Assembly: GCF_000004195.4 (NCBI RefSeq)
Contig: NC_030677.2
Location: forward strand, 103,576,329 to 103,640,328
DNA: 64,000 bases
Source: Xenopus tropicalis
Taxonomy: Eukaryota; Chordata; Amphibia; Anura; Pipidae
Reading direction: 5' to 3'
The notes beneath the pieces are model-generated. The model did no database searches and was not told the DNA's origin. It was given only the letters and a program-made list of their open reading frames with translations. The position numbers and the translations under genes were made by a program. Of the stretch, positions 34,968 through 47,469 are shown one piece after another. Numbering within the stretch: the stretch's first letter is position 1; every line of letters starts with the position of its first letter.

Positions 34968-35802
34968 GTAAAATACTTGATAATATACAAATAATAAGCA
35001 GTATAAACAAATAAAAACAATGTAGGCATTAATATACATAAAGGTAAATAGACGTGCATAGTAAAATAATAAAAGTACATGGTACTTCAGCGAGGGGCAG
35101 AGTTCAATAACAAACAGCTGTGGGGAAAAAACCTTTCCCAAACCTACTGGTTTTGATCCGAAAGCTCCTAAAATGTCTTCAGGAAGAAAGGAGCTAAAAA
35201 AATCTATGGGCATTATATGTATAAATATACATAATCATTTTGGCATTCAGCATTTGCTAAATGTGACCTGTCCTATCTTTTCAACAAGAAACAGGGAACT
35301 GAACCAGCTTCTGTTCAAAGGATCTTCTGAAGAGATATTCCCTTTTGAGAGTATTTAACAAGATGTTTAATATGTGGAAGTATCATTGACTCTTGTCAAA
35401 ATATCCCATAAAGTGAGGCCAAACATGCAGGAGGAAGTAACATTAAGGTAAATTCAAAGTCTAAGTCAGCCAGTGTAGCTGTGGCGAGACCTTCTTGACT
35501 GGTCACATGGTTGAAGGTTTAGCCAATAAATAGAGCTGCTCTCTAGAGCCAATTAGGAAGCAATGAGACAGGTTCAAGGCAAAACTTATTATCTAGGTCT
35601 TCTTGATCCACATTGACAAATAGCAGCAATGGACCAATAGCATTGGTCCATTGAACCACTTTAAACTGACAGGGAGAAACTGCATTTTCCGTAAGCATTA
35701 ACAGAAAGGTTATCTGTCCTGCAAACTCACTCAGGAAAATAACGGTTTACTCAATTCTCTTGAGCCACTGAAATCTTGTCATTATTTATTGTCTTTTTTT
35801 AG
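34968..35802. other. Gap, nothing recognised
   Basis: No supported element or gene. Confidence 0.45.
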
Positions 35803-35844
35803 TCTGTAGCAAATAAAGAAACTGCATCCTCCATGAACACTGAG
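35803..35844 (+). CDS. Candidate small internal exon of the unidentified host gene
   Basis: Acceptor TTATTGTCTTTTTTTAG ends at 35802 and donor GAG|GTAATA begins at 35845. The 42-bp exon holds 14 codons, SVANKETASSMNTE, in phase 0 at both ends, matching the phase of the two upstream candidates. Microexon-sized, so support is weak on its own. Confidence 0.35.
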
Positions 35845-35949
35845 GTAATACATCTGAATTCCCCGTTCAGCGACTTCCCTTCCTTTGATGTCACACTGCT
35901 CTATACTGTCCAATCAGCACTGAGCAGACCTGTGCTCACTCACCACATA

Positions 35950-36457
35950 TTAAAGGAGAATGCAAGACAAAATTTAAAAAGCATACTGCCCAATAGTCCT
36001 CCTATTAATTAGTAAAAACGCCACACTTTTGGCTCACCTAATCAAATATTTACTCAGTCACACTTACTTCACATTTTCTAGAACAGGCAGACATCTCTAA
36101 AAAGGTATTCTCCCTTCCTTTCCCTCCTTGCTTCATACTGCACATGTGTTTCATTCCCTCCCCCCCTCCCCTCTGCCAGATCAGCTTCTGATTGGCTGGT
36201 GGGCATGTGTAGCTCAGAACAGCAGACAGGATCAAGTTACACACATGCTCAGAGAATAGGAAGGCTGCCGCTGGCACCTACAGGAAGAGGAGGGAGATTT
36301 CAGTGATGTCACTGTAATCTTCATACTGCTGTAGGCTGCCAGCACCATATCTCAGAGAAGCAAGCAGGGATCTGGGAATTTAGATATGCAGTAAGTACTT
36401 AAAAAGAATGCCTTTAGACTTACTTTTAATTTATATTAACCTTTCATTGTCCTTTAA
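35950..36457. mobile_element. T2-type MITE, 506-bp subtype, complete
   Basis: TTAA ends at 35950-35953 and 36454-36457. The interior is nearly that of 8228-8733 (CACATGTGTTTCATTCCC, GTGATGTCACTGTA). Confidence 0.85.
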
Positions 36458-37963
36458 AGGCACAAGCAAGTCAGAAGGGGAACACAGAAACGTGGCTGTT
36501 ACTAGGTGGCAATCTCCCACAGAACGTTAGTTAGTTTTCCTTTAAGTTTTATCTAAACATGAAAATAACCCATAATGTATAAATGTGCTGTATGTAACTT
36601 ATCCCCTCTAGCAGAATCCTTCCTATCATTTTTGTATTAGATCAGGAATGTTGTAATTTTCTAGCAATCTGTATGAATGCTGCAATTTCAGGTTGGATGA
36701 CATAAAATGCTGAAGCAGAGCTCAATTACTGTTCCAGTTCAGCAGTTCAGAGACATAGAAGCAAATCAATCAAAAGGTCTGTATTGCATTGCACGGTTGG
36801 GCACCAAGTTCTTGGGTTAATAGCGAAGGGGCTCTTTAAAGTAACATTGCCTTCTAGGACCAAAGTATATTAATTGCAGTGACATTTATAAGAGGTCACA
36901 TTACCTGTTCCCTCCATTTCAGTAATGAGTATGAAGAAAATACAATAACTTCTTTAACCATTGCTTAAAAAATATTCACGCTCTAACGCAATATTTAGAT
37001 TTTTTTTTTATATATATATATGCAATAAAAATTATAAAGAAAGCTTTGTTTTTATATATTGCTTTTTATTTTCTTAAGCATTTGGGACAATGGTTGCCAG
37101 TGGTCACAGTGCTGCACATTTTTACAATACAGGCATGAGGAAGAACCACATGTTAAAGGGGATTTCCACCCAAAAACTGTTTTTGTACAGTGAACGAGAA
37201 TGTAATTGTAAGCAACTACCCAATATATATGAATTAAACATATTAAATAGGTTATATTTATAAATGTAATTGCAATTAAAAGCATTATTTATTAACCCCT
37301 TCGTTACCTGTTACCTCATTTAGGACACTAAATGCAATTAACCCTAACTAACTGGCCTTAAGGCTAAATGTATTGGAATTTTTAGGACAGCACATACAGA
37401 TTTAATACAAATGTCACCCTAACAAGTCTTCAGACTGAGTTACTCCACAGAGTAATATTTCCTGGACCACACTTAAGGTGCTTAATAAAGTGCTAAACAT
37501 TGCTGCTAACTGGGATCAGACTCTGCTGGTTTGGCTAAATAATATGGAATGTATCAGAAGGAAAGTCAAACCTGTAATCTAAAGAAAAGATGAGCCATAA
37601 AATAACAGTATTTCATCCCTGAGTATGTGACAGGCTTATGTAAGGGCTCTACTAGGGACAGCCAATAAAATATTTAAAAGTTTTGAACACTTTAAGCTGA
37701 ATGTTCTCTTTTTATTTTAATTAAATTCAACCTATATGGTTTCCAATATGTGAGCTGGGGAATTCATTTTGACTGCACATCAAAAAATAATTTTTATTAT
37801 TTTCTTGCTCAGCATCAATTCAGATCACCTGCTTTTGTCAAGCAATAGATCAGTCAGGGGTTATGGTTTATGACAAGTATCAAATCTGTTTCAAAAGTTA
37901 ATTGGCTCTGTATTTGAACTCTCAATCTTGCAATTTAGATTCAGGCCCATTTGCCTCAGTATA
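36458..37963. other. Gap with a T2 fragment
   Basis: At 37153-37290 is a left part beginning TTAAAGGGGATTTCCACCC. A (TA)n tract lies near 37010-37021. No gene seen. Confidence 0.5.
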
Positions 37964-38065
37964 AAATTATGTGCAGAGCACCTTTTTACAACCCCAAAAA
38001 AAACACATGTTCCCAAATTATGTGCAGAGCACCTTTTTACAACCCCAAAAAAAACACATGTTCCC
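37964..38065. repeat. Exact 51-bp tandem duplication
   Basis: Two identical adjacent copies (37964-38014 and 38015-38065) containing ATGTGCAGAGCACCTTTTTA and an A8 run. Identity implies a recent duplication or an assembly artefact. Confidence 0.9.
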
Positions 38066-38162
38066 ATGGACCACCAGGTTCATAATCTCCTATTAGCTAT
38101 TCATTTATGTAATCTGCGTGTAGAGATTGTGAAATGAGCGCTCTATGAGGGGTAGGGACCCC

Positions 38163-38400
38163 TTGAAGGAACGGTAACACCAAAAAATAAAAACATAAAA
38201 AGTAATTAATATATAATGTACTGTTGCTCTGCACTGGTAAAAGTTGTGTATTTGCTCAGAAACACTATTATAGTTGATATAAATCAGTTGTTGTGATGCC
38301 ACCCATTCAAACTGGAAAAAATGACAAAAGGCACATGTTACAAAAGCAGATAACAGATAAGCCCTGTAGAATGCCATGGGAATCTATGCAATTAATCTGT
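38163..38400. mobile_element. T2-type MITE (GAAGGAACGGTAACACC family), left half
   Basis: Starts TTGAAGGAACGGTAACACCA, then ATATAATGTACTGTTGC and GCAGATAACAGATAAG, the first half of a long palindromic Xenopus MITE. The second half is missing or degraded. Confidence 0.7.
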
Positions 38401-38835
38401 TCTGCTATGTCTGCTATTTCTAAAATGCTTTTAGAAACAAGGCTGGTGTTGGGGGTTAAAACAGTTAAAGGACTTTTCATTTTTTTAACCAATGTGGGCA
38501 CTGGATCTTGTTTATAGAGATTTGCCCACTATAGGAAGATAGTTCTTCATTAGCCATCTTTAGAATAAATCCCTTGGCTCATAGAGATCTATGCAGTGGC
38601 AAGACCCTTGGGTCAAACTCCTGCATGGCCATGGAAAATATGTCATCCTTTAAACAAGAGAAACAAATCATTCATTTCTGCTCCAGGGCAAGTGGTTGGG
38701 AAGATGTGCTTCAACTACCAGTGGGGAGATTCCTAGTGCAGATTTAATCTTTTAGAAATGGAATTGTAATTACATATGAACTTAGACTAAATGGCAAAGA
38801 AGGATCAGTGTTTATTATTGGGCATCTAGGAATTA
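38401..38835. other. Gap, nothing recognised
   Basis: No supported gene or repeat. Confidence 0.45.
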
Positions 38836-39098
38836 GAGATGCAACAAATCCAGGATTCAGTTCGGGATACAGTCAAAATTCTGCCTTTTTCAGTAGGATT
38901 CGGATTTGGCCAAATATACGTTCCTGGTCGAATCTGAATCCTTAAAATCCCATGACTTTTTGTCACACTAACACGAAAGTTGAAAGATTTTCACCGTGTG
39001 CTTCTCTTTGGCCCAGGCTTAGTTGGTATTCAGCCAAATCTTTCACAAAGGATTTGGGGTTAGGCCAAAAATCTGAAAATAATGGATTTGGTGCATCC
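38836..39098. mobile_element. GGGATGCACC-type PIF/Harbinger MITE, complete
   Basis: Flanked by TTA on both sides (38833-38835 and 39099-39101). The ends GAGATGCAACAAATCC and GGATTTGGTGCATCC are inverted repeats. Interior words: GGATTCGGATTTGGCC and GCCAAATCTTTCACAAAGG. Confidence 0.8.
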
Positions 39099-41928
39099 TT
39101 ACTAGGAATATGTAAGTAATTATTTAAACATAAAGTCCATGTACATGCATCTTGGTAATATCAGAAGTACATACATTTTAACAGTATTAGGTCCAAAAAT
39201 AAACCTTTGATGTAGTAAACTTGGTAGACTTCAGTCAAATTATCTGAAAGGGATTCTCTTTATTTATGTATTTATAGGAACCAGTGTTTTGAAAACAGAT
39301 TTAAGAATGAATTGGTTTTATGTACAGGGAGGGTACAATTAATCATCTGTTAGGCAACCTATACTCTAAGGTCACTGGGGCCACAGTGCTTATATAGTGA
39401 CGGATGCTTTCTGAGACTTCTCCCAATTGGGGAGGGCCATTAGGGACAAGAGCAAGTCAGAGTGTGTCAGTTTAATATGATTTAATAGTAGTGACTGGCT
39501 CAGGGAAGGACTGTTCACCAATTACTGTGAGATCTTAGCACTTCAGTATTTGATTGATTATATATCACAATCGCAAAAACATTGGCCATGCAATTCATTG
39601 GGGAAAAAAATAATTAGCAGATAAAAACTGCTTATTACACCTCTCAGCATTCTAATACTTTTTAAAATCAAAATGTTTACCCACTTCCCCCAGTGTTTGG
39701 TTTTGCCAGGAAGTGTTTAACATATCGGAACAGTCAAAAAAAAATGTCATCCTATGGACTAAAAATCAGCCAAGCAAATTAATTTTATTCATGGTGTGTC
39801 CCAATAAAAGTCTATGGGAAATTCCTGCAACTCAGTAAAATCTTCACATCTTTTTATATTGATAAAACAATAACTAGCCACAATGGCATGTGATAGTCAG
39901 AATTGAGTGTCTACATTTTTTGGAAGGCCTATATGCATGTGTGTTGACAGCTTGTAAGATTATCTTGTGTATGTTCTGTTGGAGTCCAACTCATTCAGTC
40001 TGTAATGTGGACTATCTATGTTTTTAAAACTGAAATTAACTGGTTAAAAAAAAGAAACTGTCTCCTGCTCTTCTCGGAAATGTCAGTAATATTTTTTTTT
40101 TACTGACTCATTTTTAATTTTATCCCTTGTATGCTCAGCAGGATGGAAGAATTTTGATCAGTCTTACAGCCTTGCTCTGTGCCAGTATTGATTAGAGCCG
40201 AGATGGATATAGCCTTATGCAAGCTTATTGTCACATTACCACATGTGACTAAATCAGTATCTCACAGCCAGAAATAATCATATGTGAGAGATTGGACTAT
40301 GGCACAATGACACTCCAGCTCTATGAGACTGTTCAATAAGGAGTGTATATTAGCCTCTTTCCTGTATAGTAACCAGTCCATTTAAATTTAATGGAAGATG
40401 CTTGCTGAGGCAGCTAATTCTCTAACAAAAGAAATCCTGTATCTCTATAACAAACATGAGCTACAGGTTTAGATTGAAAGCATTCATGCACACAGCCCAG
40501 ATGCTCTCCCCCTAGTAGCCTAACCACATGTTTAAATGTACAACAACTCTTAGACACAGGGCTTGTTAAAGGGCCTGCATGTGTACAAAGGGATACTACT
40601 TATATGTAATATAATGGTAGGAATAATGCCACAAAGTATTCTAAGGCCACATTAACGTTAGAGACTAGACCTACCTATAGTGGCCACACAAGTTACAAGT
40701 TTCCTACATTGTCTCTGCAATCTGCATCCGAAAATACAAGTCACTCCCAGTGTGACTTGGCACTGCATGGGCGAAAATGGCAAATCTATGCCTCAGCATA
40801 AAGTATCACAGGATAAAGTTGGCCACATCATTAAATGGTGCAGCAATGAAACAGAACCCCTGGCCTTCATTGGTACAAAACTTGCCAGAATAACACAGCA
40901 AATGACTCTTAGCAGTAAATGGCACTGTGATCTGCAGTAGTAAATGTTACAGAGTTTTATTGAATTAAATAGCATTGTAACCCCCAGTAGTAAATGGCAC
41001 AGTGACCTACGCTTTTCTTCTTCTTGTATTACTCAATTCCTACTTCAAGTTTTCCCTAATATTTCTTCGAATTTGTCCCTGATATCCTCCCACAACCATA
41101 TTTTTCACCTGCCCTTTCTGCGCTGCCTTTTTTTGCTAAATATGGTGGCTGAGCTGAATGGGGGTGCCAAGGGCGATTCTCCATCTCATGCCACCTGAGG
41201 CAGACTTTCCAATGCTACCACAACTTGCTTAATTGGCTTTTCGGATCAAAATTACTAGGAATGCCTTTTTGTCGCCCCTCGTAACTTGCAGGAGGCTGCC
41301 GTCTGACAAGAGTTTCTCAACTCACCTCATGGCAGCAGCACCCCTCAGTGGGTACCTTCATCTTTACAAATTGATGTATGTGCAGTAAAGCAAAACGGTC
41401 AGCCCTGCTGCCACTCTCACCTCGATCCAACCTTTGTTCTATTTTATTGTTCTCCCCCATCTGTTGTATTTTTTTTCTTTCACTTTCTCTTTTTTAACAT
41501 TTCTTTCTTGCTTCCTTGTCTGATCTCCTATTCCTTTTTTTGCTACTGTACCTCCTTCTGCACTATCCAGTAATTATTTTCCCTTGTGAGCAATTAAAAA
41601 GCTTGACAGGAAACGTCAGGAAGACAGGATATGCAATATTTGCCTGTAGGTGAATCCAGAGCTGATTGGTCGCTGTAGTAGATTTTGAATAAAATGCTGG
41701 GAGTTGCTTAAGGCCAATTGTTATCCAAGCCATCAATTCTGTTAATAAGTGAGAATTCTGTTTGTACTGTTCTTTACAAATATCTGATTGCAGTTATCTA
41801 CTAAAGTAATATAAAATATATTCAGTTATTATAGATATATTTTGTCTATATTATAATACTATACGAATATTTGTTTATTTTTTATTTGAAATATAATATT
41901 GAATCTTTTGATTATCTATATATATATA
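39099..41928. other. Long gap, nothing recognised
   Basis: About 2.8 kb of ordinary AT-rich DNA. Small open frames (e.g. 40680-41198) show no family signal. Confidence 0.5.
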
Positions 41929-42254
41929 CAGGTATGGGACCTATTATCCAGAATGCTCGGGACCTGGGCTTTTCCGGATAAGGGATCTTTCCGTAATTTG
42001 GATCTCCATAACTTAAGTCTGCTAAAAATCATTTAAATATTGAATAAACCCAATAGGACTGTTCTGCCTCCAATAAGGATTAATTATATCTTAGTTGGGA
42101 TCAAGTACAATGTACTGTTTTATAATATTACAGGTAAAAAGGAAATCATTTTTAAAAATTAGAATTATTTGCTTATAATGGAGTCTATGGGAGATGGCCA
42201 TTCCGTAATTTGGAACTTTCTGGATAATGGGTTTCCAGATAAGGGATCCCATAC

Positions 42255-42257
<3 letters not shown>
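41929..42257. mobile_element. Palindromic CAGGTATGGGA MITE, complete
   Basis: CAGGTATGGGACCTATTATC and GATAAGGGATCCCATACCTG are inverted ends, flanked on both sides by TA microsatellite. A second inner pair (TTTCCGTAATTTGG, TTCCGTAATTTGGAACTTTC) makes the element nearly palindromic. Confidence 0.9.

Positions 42258-42287
<30 letters not shown>
42258..42287. repeat. (TA)n microsatellite
   Basis: About 14 TA units directly at the right edge of the MITE. A shorter tract lies at its left edge (41918-41927), so the element sits within a TA tract. Confidence 0.8.
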
Positions 42288-42291
<4 letters not shown>

Positions 42292-43844
42292 ATTATGTTT
42301 ATCCATAGTTAAAATTTGGCAAAAAGTAGAAAATATGCATGGGCTTCATATACTTGGTACTTTGGATAAATACTATATTGTTACAAAGCTTTAACTGCCC
42401 TTTAATGGAACTTTAATTAGCAATACAGTATAGGAGAAAATTATTAAACTGTCCCTGGCACCAAAAAGGTCAAAATTGACAATTTAACCCACAAGCAACA
42501 TTTTCAAGAGGTGCTCAGTGCTGTTTTGCTGCCCGTATGAGAGCATTGTGGCTCACACATGACAGTTGCTTAAATAATACAGAAAAATCTGATTAGAGGC
42601 ACTTTCAACACATTAAAGTCCTACGCCTGTAATAAGTTTGGAAACAGTATCACCCCCTGAAGTAATTGTAATCCCTCACTATCCCCAAATTGCATTTATT
42701 AAACATCTAAATCTTATATCTCTGTTTTAGTTTTTAGTTTTAGAACAGTATAAGTGCACACTCATGTAAAGTCTACGATAACATGTTGCATACTGCTTCA
42801 GAACATGGATATTCCCCCAGAAATCAACTAGCACTAGGAAGCTTGCACAACTAGCTTGCTCATTCAGACTGAGCCAGGAGAAGCAATATACTAAGGATCA
42901 CTGTTTTACTGCCTGCTTAGGACTCCCTTGCACAAGTCAGTCCTCTGTTCTGAGCTCTAGGCTCAAGTGCTTTGTGTAGATGGCTTTAAGAGCTACAATT
43001 GCAATAAGCCCTTATTAAATAGCCTCAGAGGATTCCAGTATTAGGTGTGTAGCAGTCACAGTTTGAATAAGCCCATCATGATATTCCATTTAGGTAAGTT
43101 TTATCCTAACGGGGCTTTAACAATGCTATGTACATGAGTTATATCTCTAATGCCTTATAAACTATAAAATCTGTAACAATCTTTCCCCAGTTCAACACAT
43201 CTGAGCAAACATATTGGATCATTGGTAGCAGTATATTTCTGTGAACTGCTATGAGTACCAGCAATCTACTGGTTTATACCTTGTAGAAGGTAGTGTTTCA
43301 CTTACTAGCTGTAAAACTACAGTGATAGAAGCAAAAAATATTTTATACACAAGGGCATATTAACCAATCCCACAAAAACAATGCAGCTTGGGCTAGGGAG
43401 CCTTCCAAAGACAGTTGATAAATAGTGGACCCCCATTATTTTAAGCCCCACGGTGAATACTTCTTGGGACCCCCCCACTTTCTGCCCAGCTGCTGCCCCT
43501 TCTGCATACTTAGTAAATGAGGCCCACAATCTTTTAGTAGCAATAGGTGGTAAATTTTTATGCAAGGGTTAATTAACTGGCCCAACTCCATCAGTTCTCT
43601 TTTCTTCCTGGTCTACTACTTTCTGCAAGTGTGTTCTTACTACCCAGCATCCTCAGTCTGACCATGGACTACTTCCAATTGCAAAATGATTTAAAAAAAA
43701 AAAAAATTATAAAAAATTATAAAAAAAATTATAAAAAATATACACCAGCTATTATTATAAATTATAACAGAGTAAAAACAACTACAGCAAGATATAAGGT
43801 ACATCATTTCTCACCTCTAAACCCTACACACAATTTTTCCAGCC
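42288..43844. other. Gap, nothing recognised
   Basis: No supported gene. An A-rich low-complexity tract lies at 43690-43740. Confidence 0.45.
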
Positions 43845-44093
43845 TACATGGTGTATGGCACACACAGGCAGCATAGGGCAGGCAGAGTATGGCACACACA
43901 GGCAGCATAGGGCATTTTTAAACAATGCTGGGGAATTACAGCCTAAATGTGAAGTGTGAACCATGCAGGGGGGCAGTTAATCTCAGTACTGATACCATTT
44001 AAAGCTTACACAAAGGTAAGCCATCAAAGCAACCAGATAGGTGGGGGAACCACATGCGGCCCGCGGGCCGCCAGTTGGACAGCACTGTTCTTG
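43845..44093. repeat. Dispersed repeat with GGCACACACAGGCAGC tandem units
   Basis: GTATGGCACACACAGGCAGC followed by ATAGGGC occurs twice about 37 bp apart (43853-43915). The segment ends in GCGGCCCGCGGGCCGCCAGT near 44060, a motif shared with end regions of vertebrate hAT elements. Confidence 0.5.
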
Positions 44094-46032
44094 TTTAAAC
44101 TTGTGTTATACAAGATATAAAGCAATTCCAAGATAGACACTGAGGAAAATCTAATAAAGTAACAGACAACATATGCATCTTGAATATCCTAAGGCCTAAG
44201 CATAATAATTAATGCTGCCAAACCTGAACATTTCAGAAGATTTGCTGGTGGGAGTCAAATTATGCTCTTAGTAAACAACCTGTGCTGCCACAATATTTTC
44301 ATTAAATCAAAAGGCTCTAAATCTAAGTCATGCATAAAAATGTATCACCACCATTATGCTGCCTGTAAGAACACCTGATGTAGTCTGTGTTGCCTTTCCA
44401 ATCTTTTTCCTTTTTTCAGTAGCCTTGCGTTCACGCATACATGAGCTGCACATCTATCACGCAGTGTACTTCTATGCCAACCACACCTAAGCTTTTTTCC
44501 ATGGTCTGTTTACTTCTGTCTATTACATCTGTTTTTACAGCATCATTAATACATTTAAGTATCTTAAATCAAAAATATTGGAATCGCAGTTAAACATATA
44601 CAGGGTTCTGAACAGGTACAGATTTAGTTAATGCAGAGCAGTGAAATATAGAAAACAAATGTATCAGTGTAGGCAGACTCTTCTAGATAGTATGTATTAC
44701 TCTACTTGTATCAATATCAATGATCCACTCCCACATAGGGCTAATCATTCTAGCCTAAACCAGCCATATACTGTATCTGTGCAAGTAGTGTGGGGTTGGC
44801 CATTACTACAAACGTAAGATGACATTTTTACAATGAAATGCAATTTGTGCTGATATTGTTACTGCAAGTTAAAATCAATAATATAACAGCTGATGTATGG
44901 TGCCAACTATTACTCCTAGACCTTTGTTGTATGGCTGGTAATTTAGTAACAGAACAAGAGAACTATTTGTTCTATTTTTGAAGAAGGTGCCTAAGGGTTC
45001 CTGCAACCTATTGTAAGGGTCAAGGTTTAATTTAAAATTCAATCTATGGTTGTGTCCATATTGTCATTAGGCATGAATGTCCCATAGGTAACCTGTAACT
45101 GCATTTGTACCATCAGTAGCAACTTGGTAATTAATTTGGACATGCTTAGCTATGGTGTTAGCCCTGTCAAGTGGGAAAATATTTCATAGTGTTGCAGAGA
45201 GTAATTTTTATATGCTTTCTATTTCATTTATATGCCTGTATCATCTACCAGCTCTTTTAAACAGCAATGTGTTTTACACAGTGTTTCTTGCTGTGCTCCC
45301 ATGTCTAATATAGTTGTAGATCAGTTCAAGTTATTACATGCGAAATATTCTCTTAAGAGCAACCAGTATTACATTGTCCAGGAAACTTCAAGGAAAACAA
45401 ATCTTCATTCATTTAGTAGTTTAGTTGGGCATGGGTACTCTTATTTCCTTTCAAATCAAACTGTGCAGCTAGTTTTTCTTCCTAACAATTTCTTTTGCTG
45501 TGTCTATGATGCACATCACATCTCTCTCTCCCCTTTCCTTCAGGCAGTCCAATAGGCTACACTGACATGTGCAGTAGCTTGATTTAGCAAAGTTACACTT
45601 GTCCGTATAAACATATTTCCCCTCCATGTTCCGATTGATTTTTATACAATTTAGCCTGAATGGGGTTTACTAAATCTGGAGAGAGTAAACAGAGGGGTAG
45701 AAACTATGGTTTTTGAGATGCTTTTATAGCACTGGAAACTGAGTGAAGTTTGAGTGAAGTTACAGATTTACAGATGGCAATTTGTAGTTAGGTAATCAGA
45801 TACTATGCATTAAAGTGTACAAAAAAGGCACAAAAGAGGGTCTAGTTCTCCTTTTGATAATCAGCAAACTTCTTGATAAAAACTGACTGCAATATGGAAC
45901 CTTAGATTGTAAGCTCTATTGGGCAGGTACTGATGTGAATGATATATGCCTGGAATAGTAATTCTCTAATCTCCCAGTTACCACTTTGGGGGCACTAGGA
46001 CCCTATGCACATACCTCTGCTGGCTTCTGTAA
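44094..46032. other. Gap, nothing firmly recognised
   Basis: No gene with adequate support. A word shared with dispersed Xenopus repeats, AGATTGTAAGCTCTATTGGG, lies near 45904. Confidence 0.45.
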
Positions 46033-46104
46033 AGGTGGCCATACACATTGCGATCCACTCATTTGGCGAGGTTGCCAAACGAGTGGATCTTCTCCCAATA
46101 TTCA
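46033..46104. mobile_element. AGGTGGCCATACAC-type MITE, fragment
   Basis: AGGTGGCCATACACATTGCG, then CATTTGGCGAGGTTGCCAAA. Only the left ~70 bp remain. Confidence 0.65.
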
Positions 46105-47469
46105 AAGAAATACAAATTAATTTTACAAAATATCCTTTGTCTTAAAGTTTTCCTTAAAATTCTACCAGGGATTTTTCAGCCCACTGACTGCTTTCAGATG
46201 TGCTCCATCCATTGCTGCATAGAACTTATTTCATTACACTTATTTCTGTATGCACGAGGGCACAGGCAGTTGAAGGGAAAAATGTATAAAGAACAGTTAC
46301 AGCTGAGGAACAGCACATGCAAAATTAAGTGGTTCAGAACTTTAAAAATTTATTACAAAAATAAGTACCAAAAGTGCAAAGTTCTTGGCTACAGGAATAC
46401 CCTGTAGGCTCAGTGGAGAGGATGGTTATACATGAGCTATATTAGCTATCAGTAGTGATGTTGAAATGAAACACTTTAGTCCATGTAAAGTGCATTTCCA
46501 AGACAGTGAAGTCCTTACACCTCCCCCAAGCCATAGCAATAAGCATCGAAATAAGACAGCTGGAAAGTGGGAATTGTGTTTGCCTATCTTGTTTGTGTTA
46601 GAAATGTGATCTGGCACTGGTCACTGTTGTAGAAATCAAAGGCATCATGTAACTGGGATATCTATATATTGGAAAACAGTCATTTTAGCTTCATGTGTGT
46701 GTCACTACAAATGTCAGAGAAATACATATACTCGTGGACCTTCTGAGCCCAACTCATCAGCCAGTTTACACTGCTAACTTGTGCTTCTGCTAAATGTGCT
46801 TCTGTAAATATGAGATTACACTGTCCTTTATAAAAACAGTTCAAATGTCACACCTTTCATAAAATCTCTGTTACATGCCACTTTTAGAAAAGCGCATATT
46901 TCATACTTACCCCGTAGAACCAATAGCAATGAAAAACACCTATGCAAATATGTATTATATGGTATCAGATATTCTGTCATTCACTTAAATTCAACTCATC
47001 TGTAAAAACATATAACATATAACTACATTTGGCTCATATCAAGTTTAGCAAGATGCAAATGTATTCAATTGGATTCTGCAGGTTAGTGCCAAACTACTCA
47101 TGCCCCCTTCTTAATTACATCTCAACTGTAGCTAATATGTCCTGCTTCTACAGATGCTTCAAGAGCTTTCTCCATCTGGATTCAGCACATTATGCAGAGA
47201 CATCATTCATAGATTATGTGCTTCCGACAGCAGAGTTAGCACAGATATACCACCATTTTACCACAGTTCCAGATGAAAAGAAAGGGTAGGTGGAATAGAG
47301 CGCAATGTGGTGGGGCCAAGACTAAATCAAAAGTTGAATGTGACTGTGTCTACAAAGTATAAGATATCAAGGGAAGCCAAAGAAAATGTCAAGAATGGGA
47401 AGACGTGTTCCAAATCAGAAAAGGATAATATAATTGAGGATATCTAAAGCTAATAGATAGCATGAATCC
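46105..47469. other. Gap, nothing firmly recognised
   Basis: No supported gene. See the rejected list for an open frame at 47029-47289. Confidence 0.45.

Noticed and set aside
42091..42306. Frames with YIYIYI repeats here and at 58141-58170
   Set aside because: They translate TA microsatellites.
44419..44490. Possible terminal exon after CTTTTTCCTTTTTTCAG encoding ALRSRIHELHIYHAVYFYAN
   Set aside because: Good acceptor and an open frame to a stop, but short, with no upstream partner in phase and no recognisable domain.
47029..47289. 86-codon frame with a possible acceptor at 47151 and donor near 47286
   Set aside because: The sequence looks protein-like (HLDSAHYAETSFIDY), but another frame is also partly open and the phase does not match the other candidate exons. 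Not supported without RNA data.
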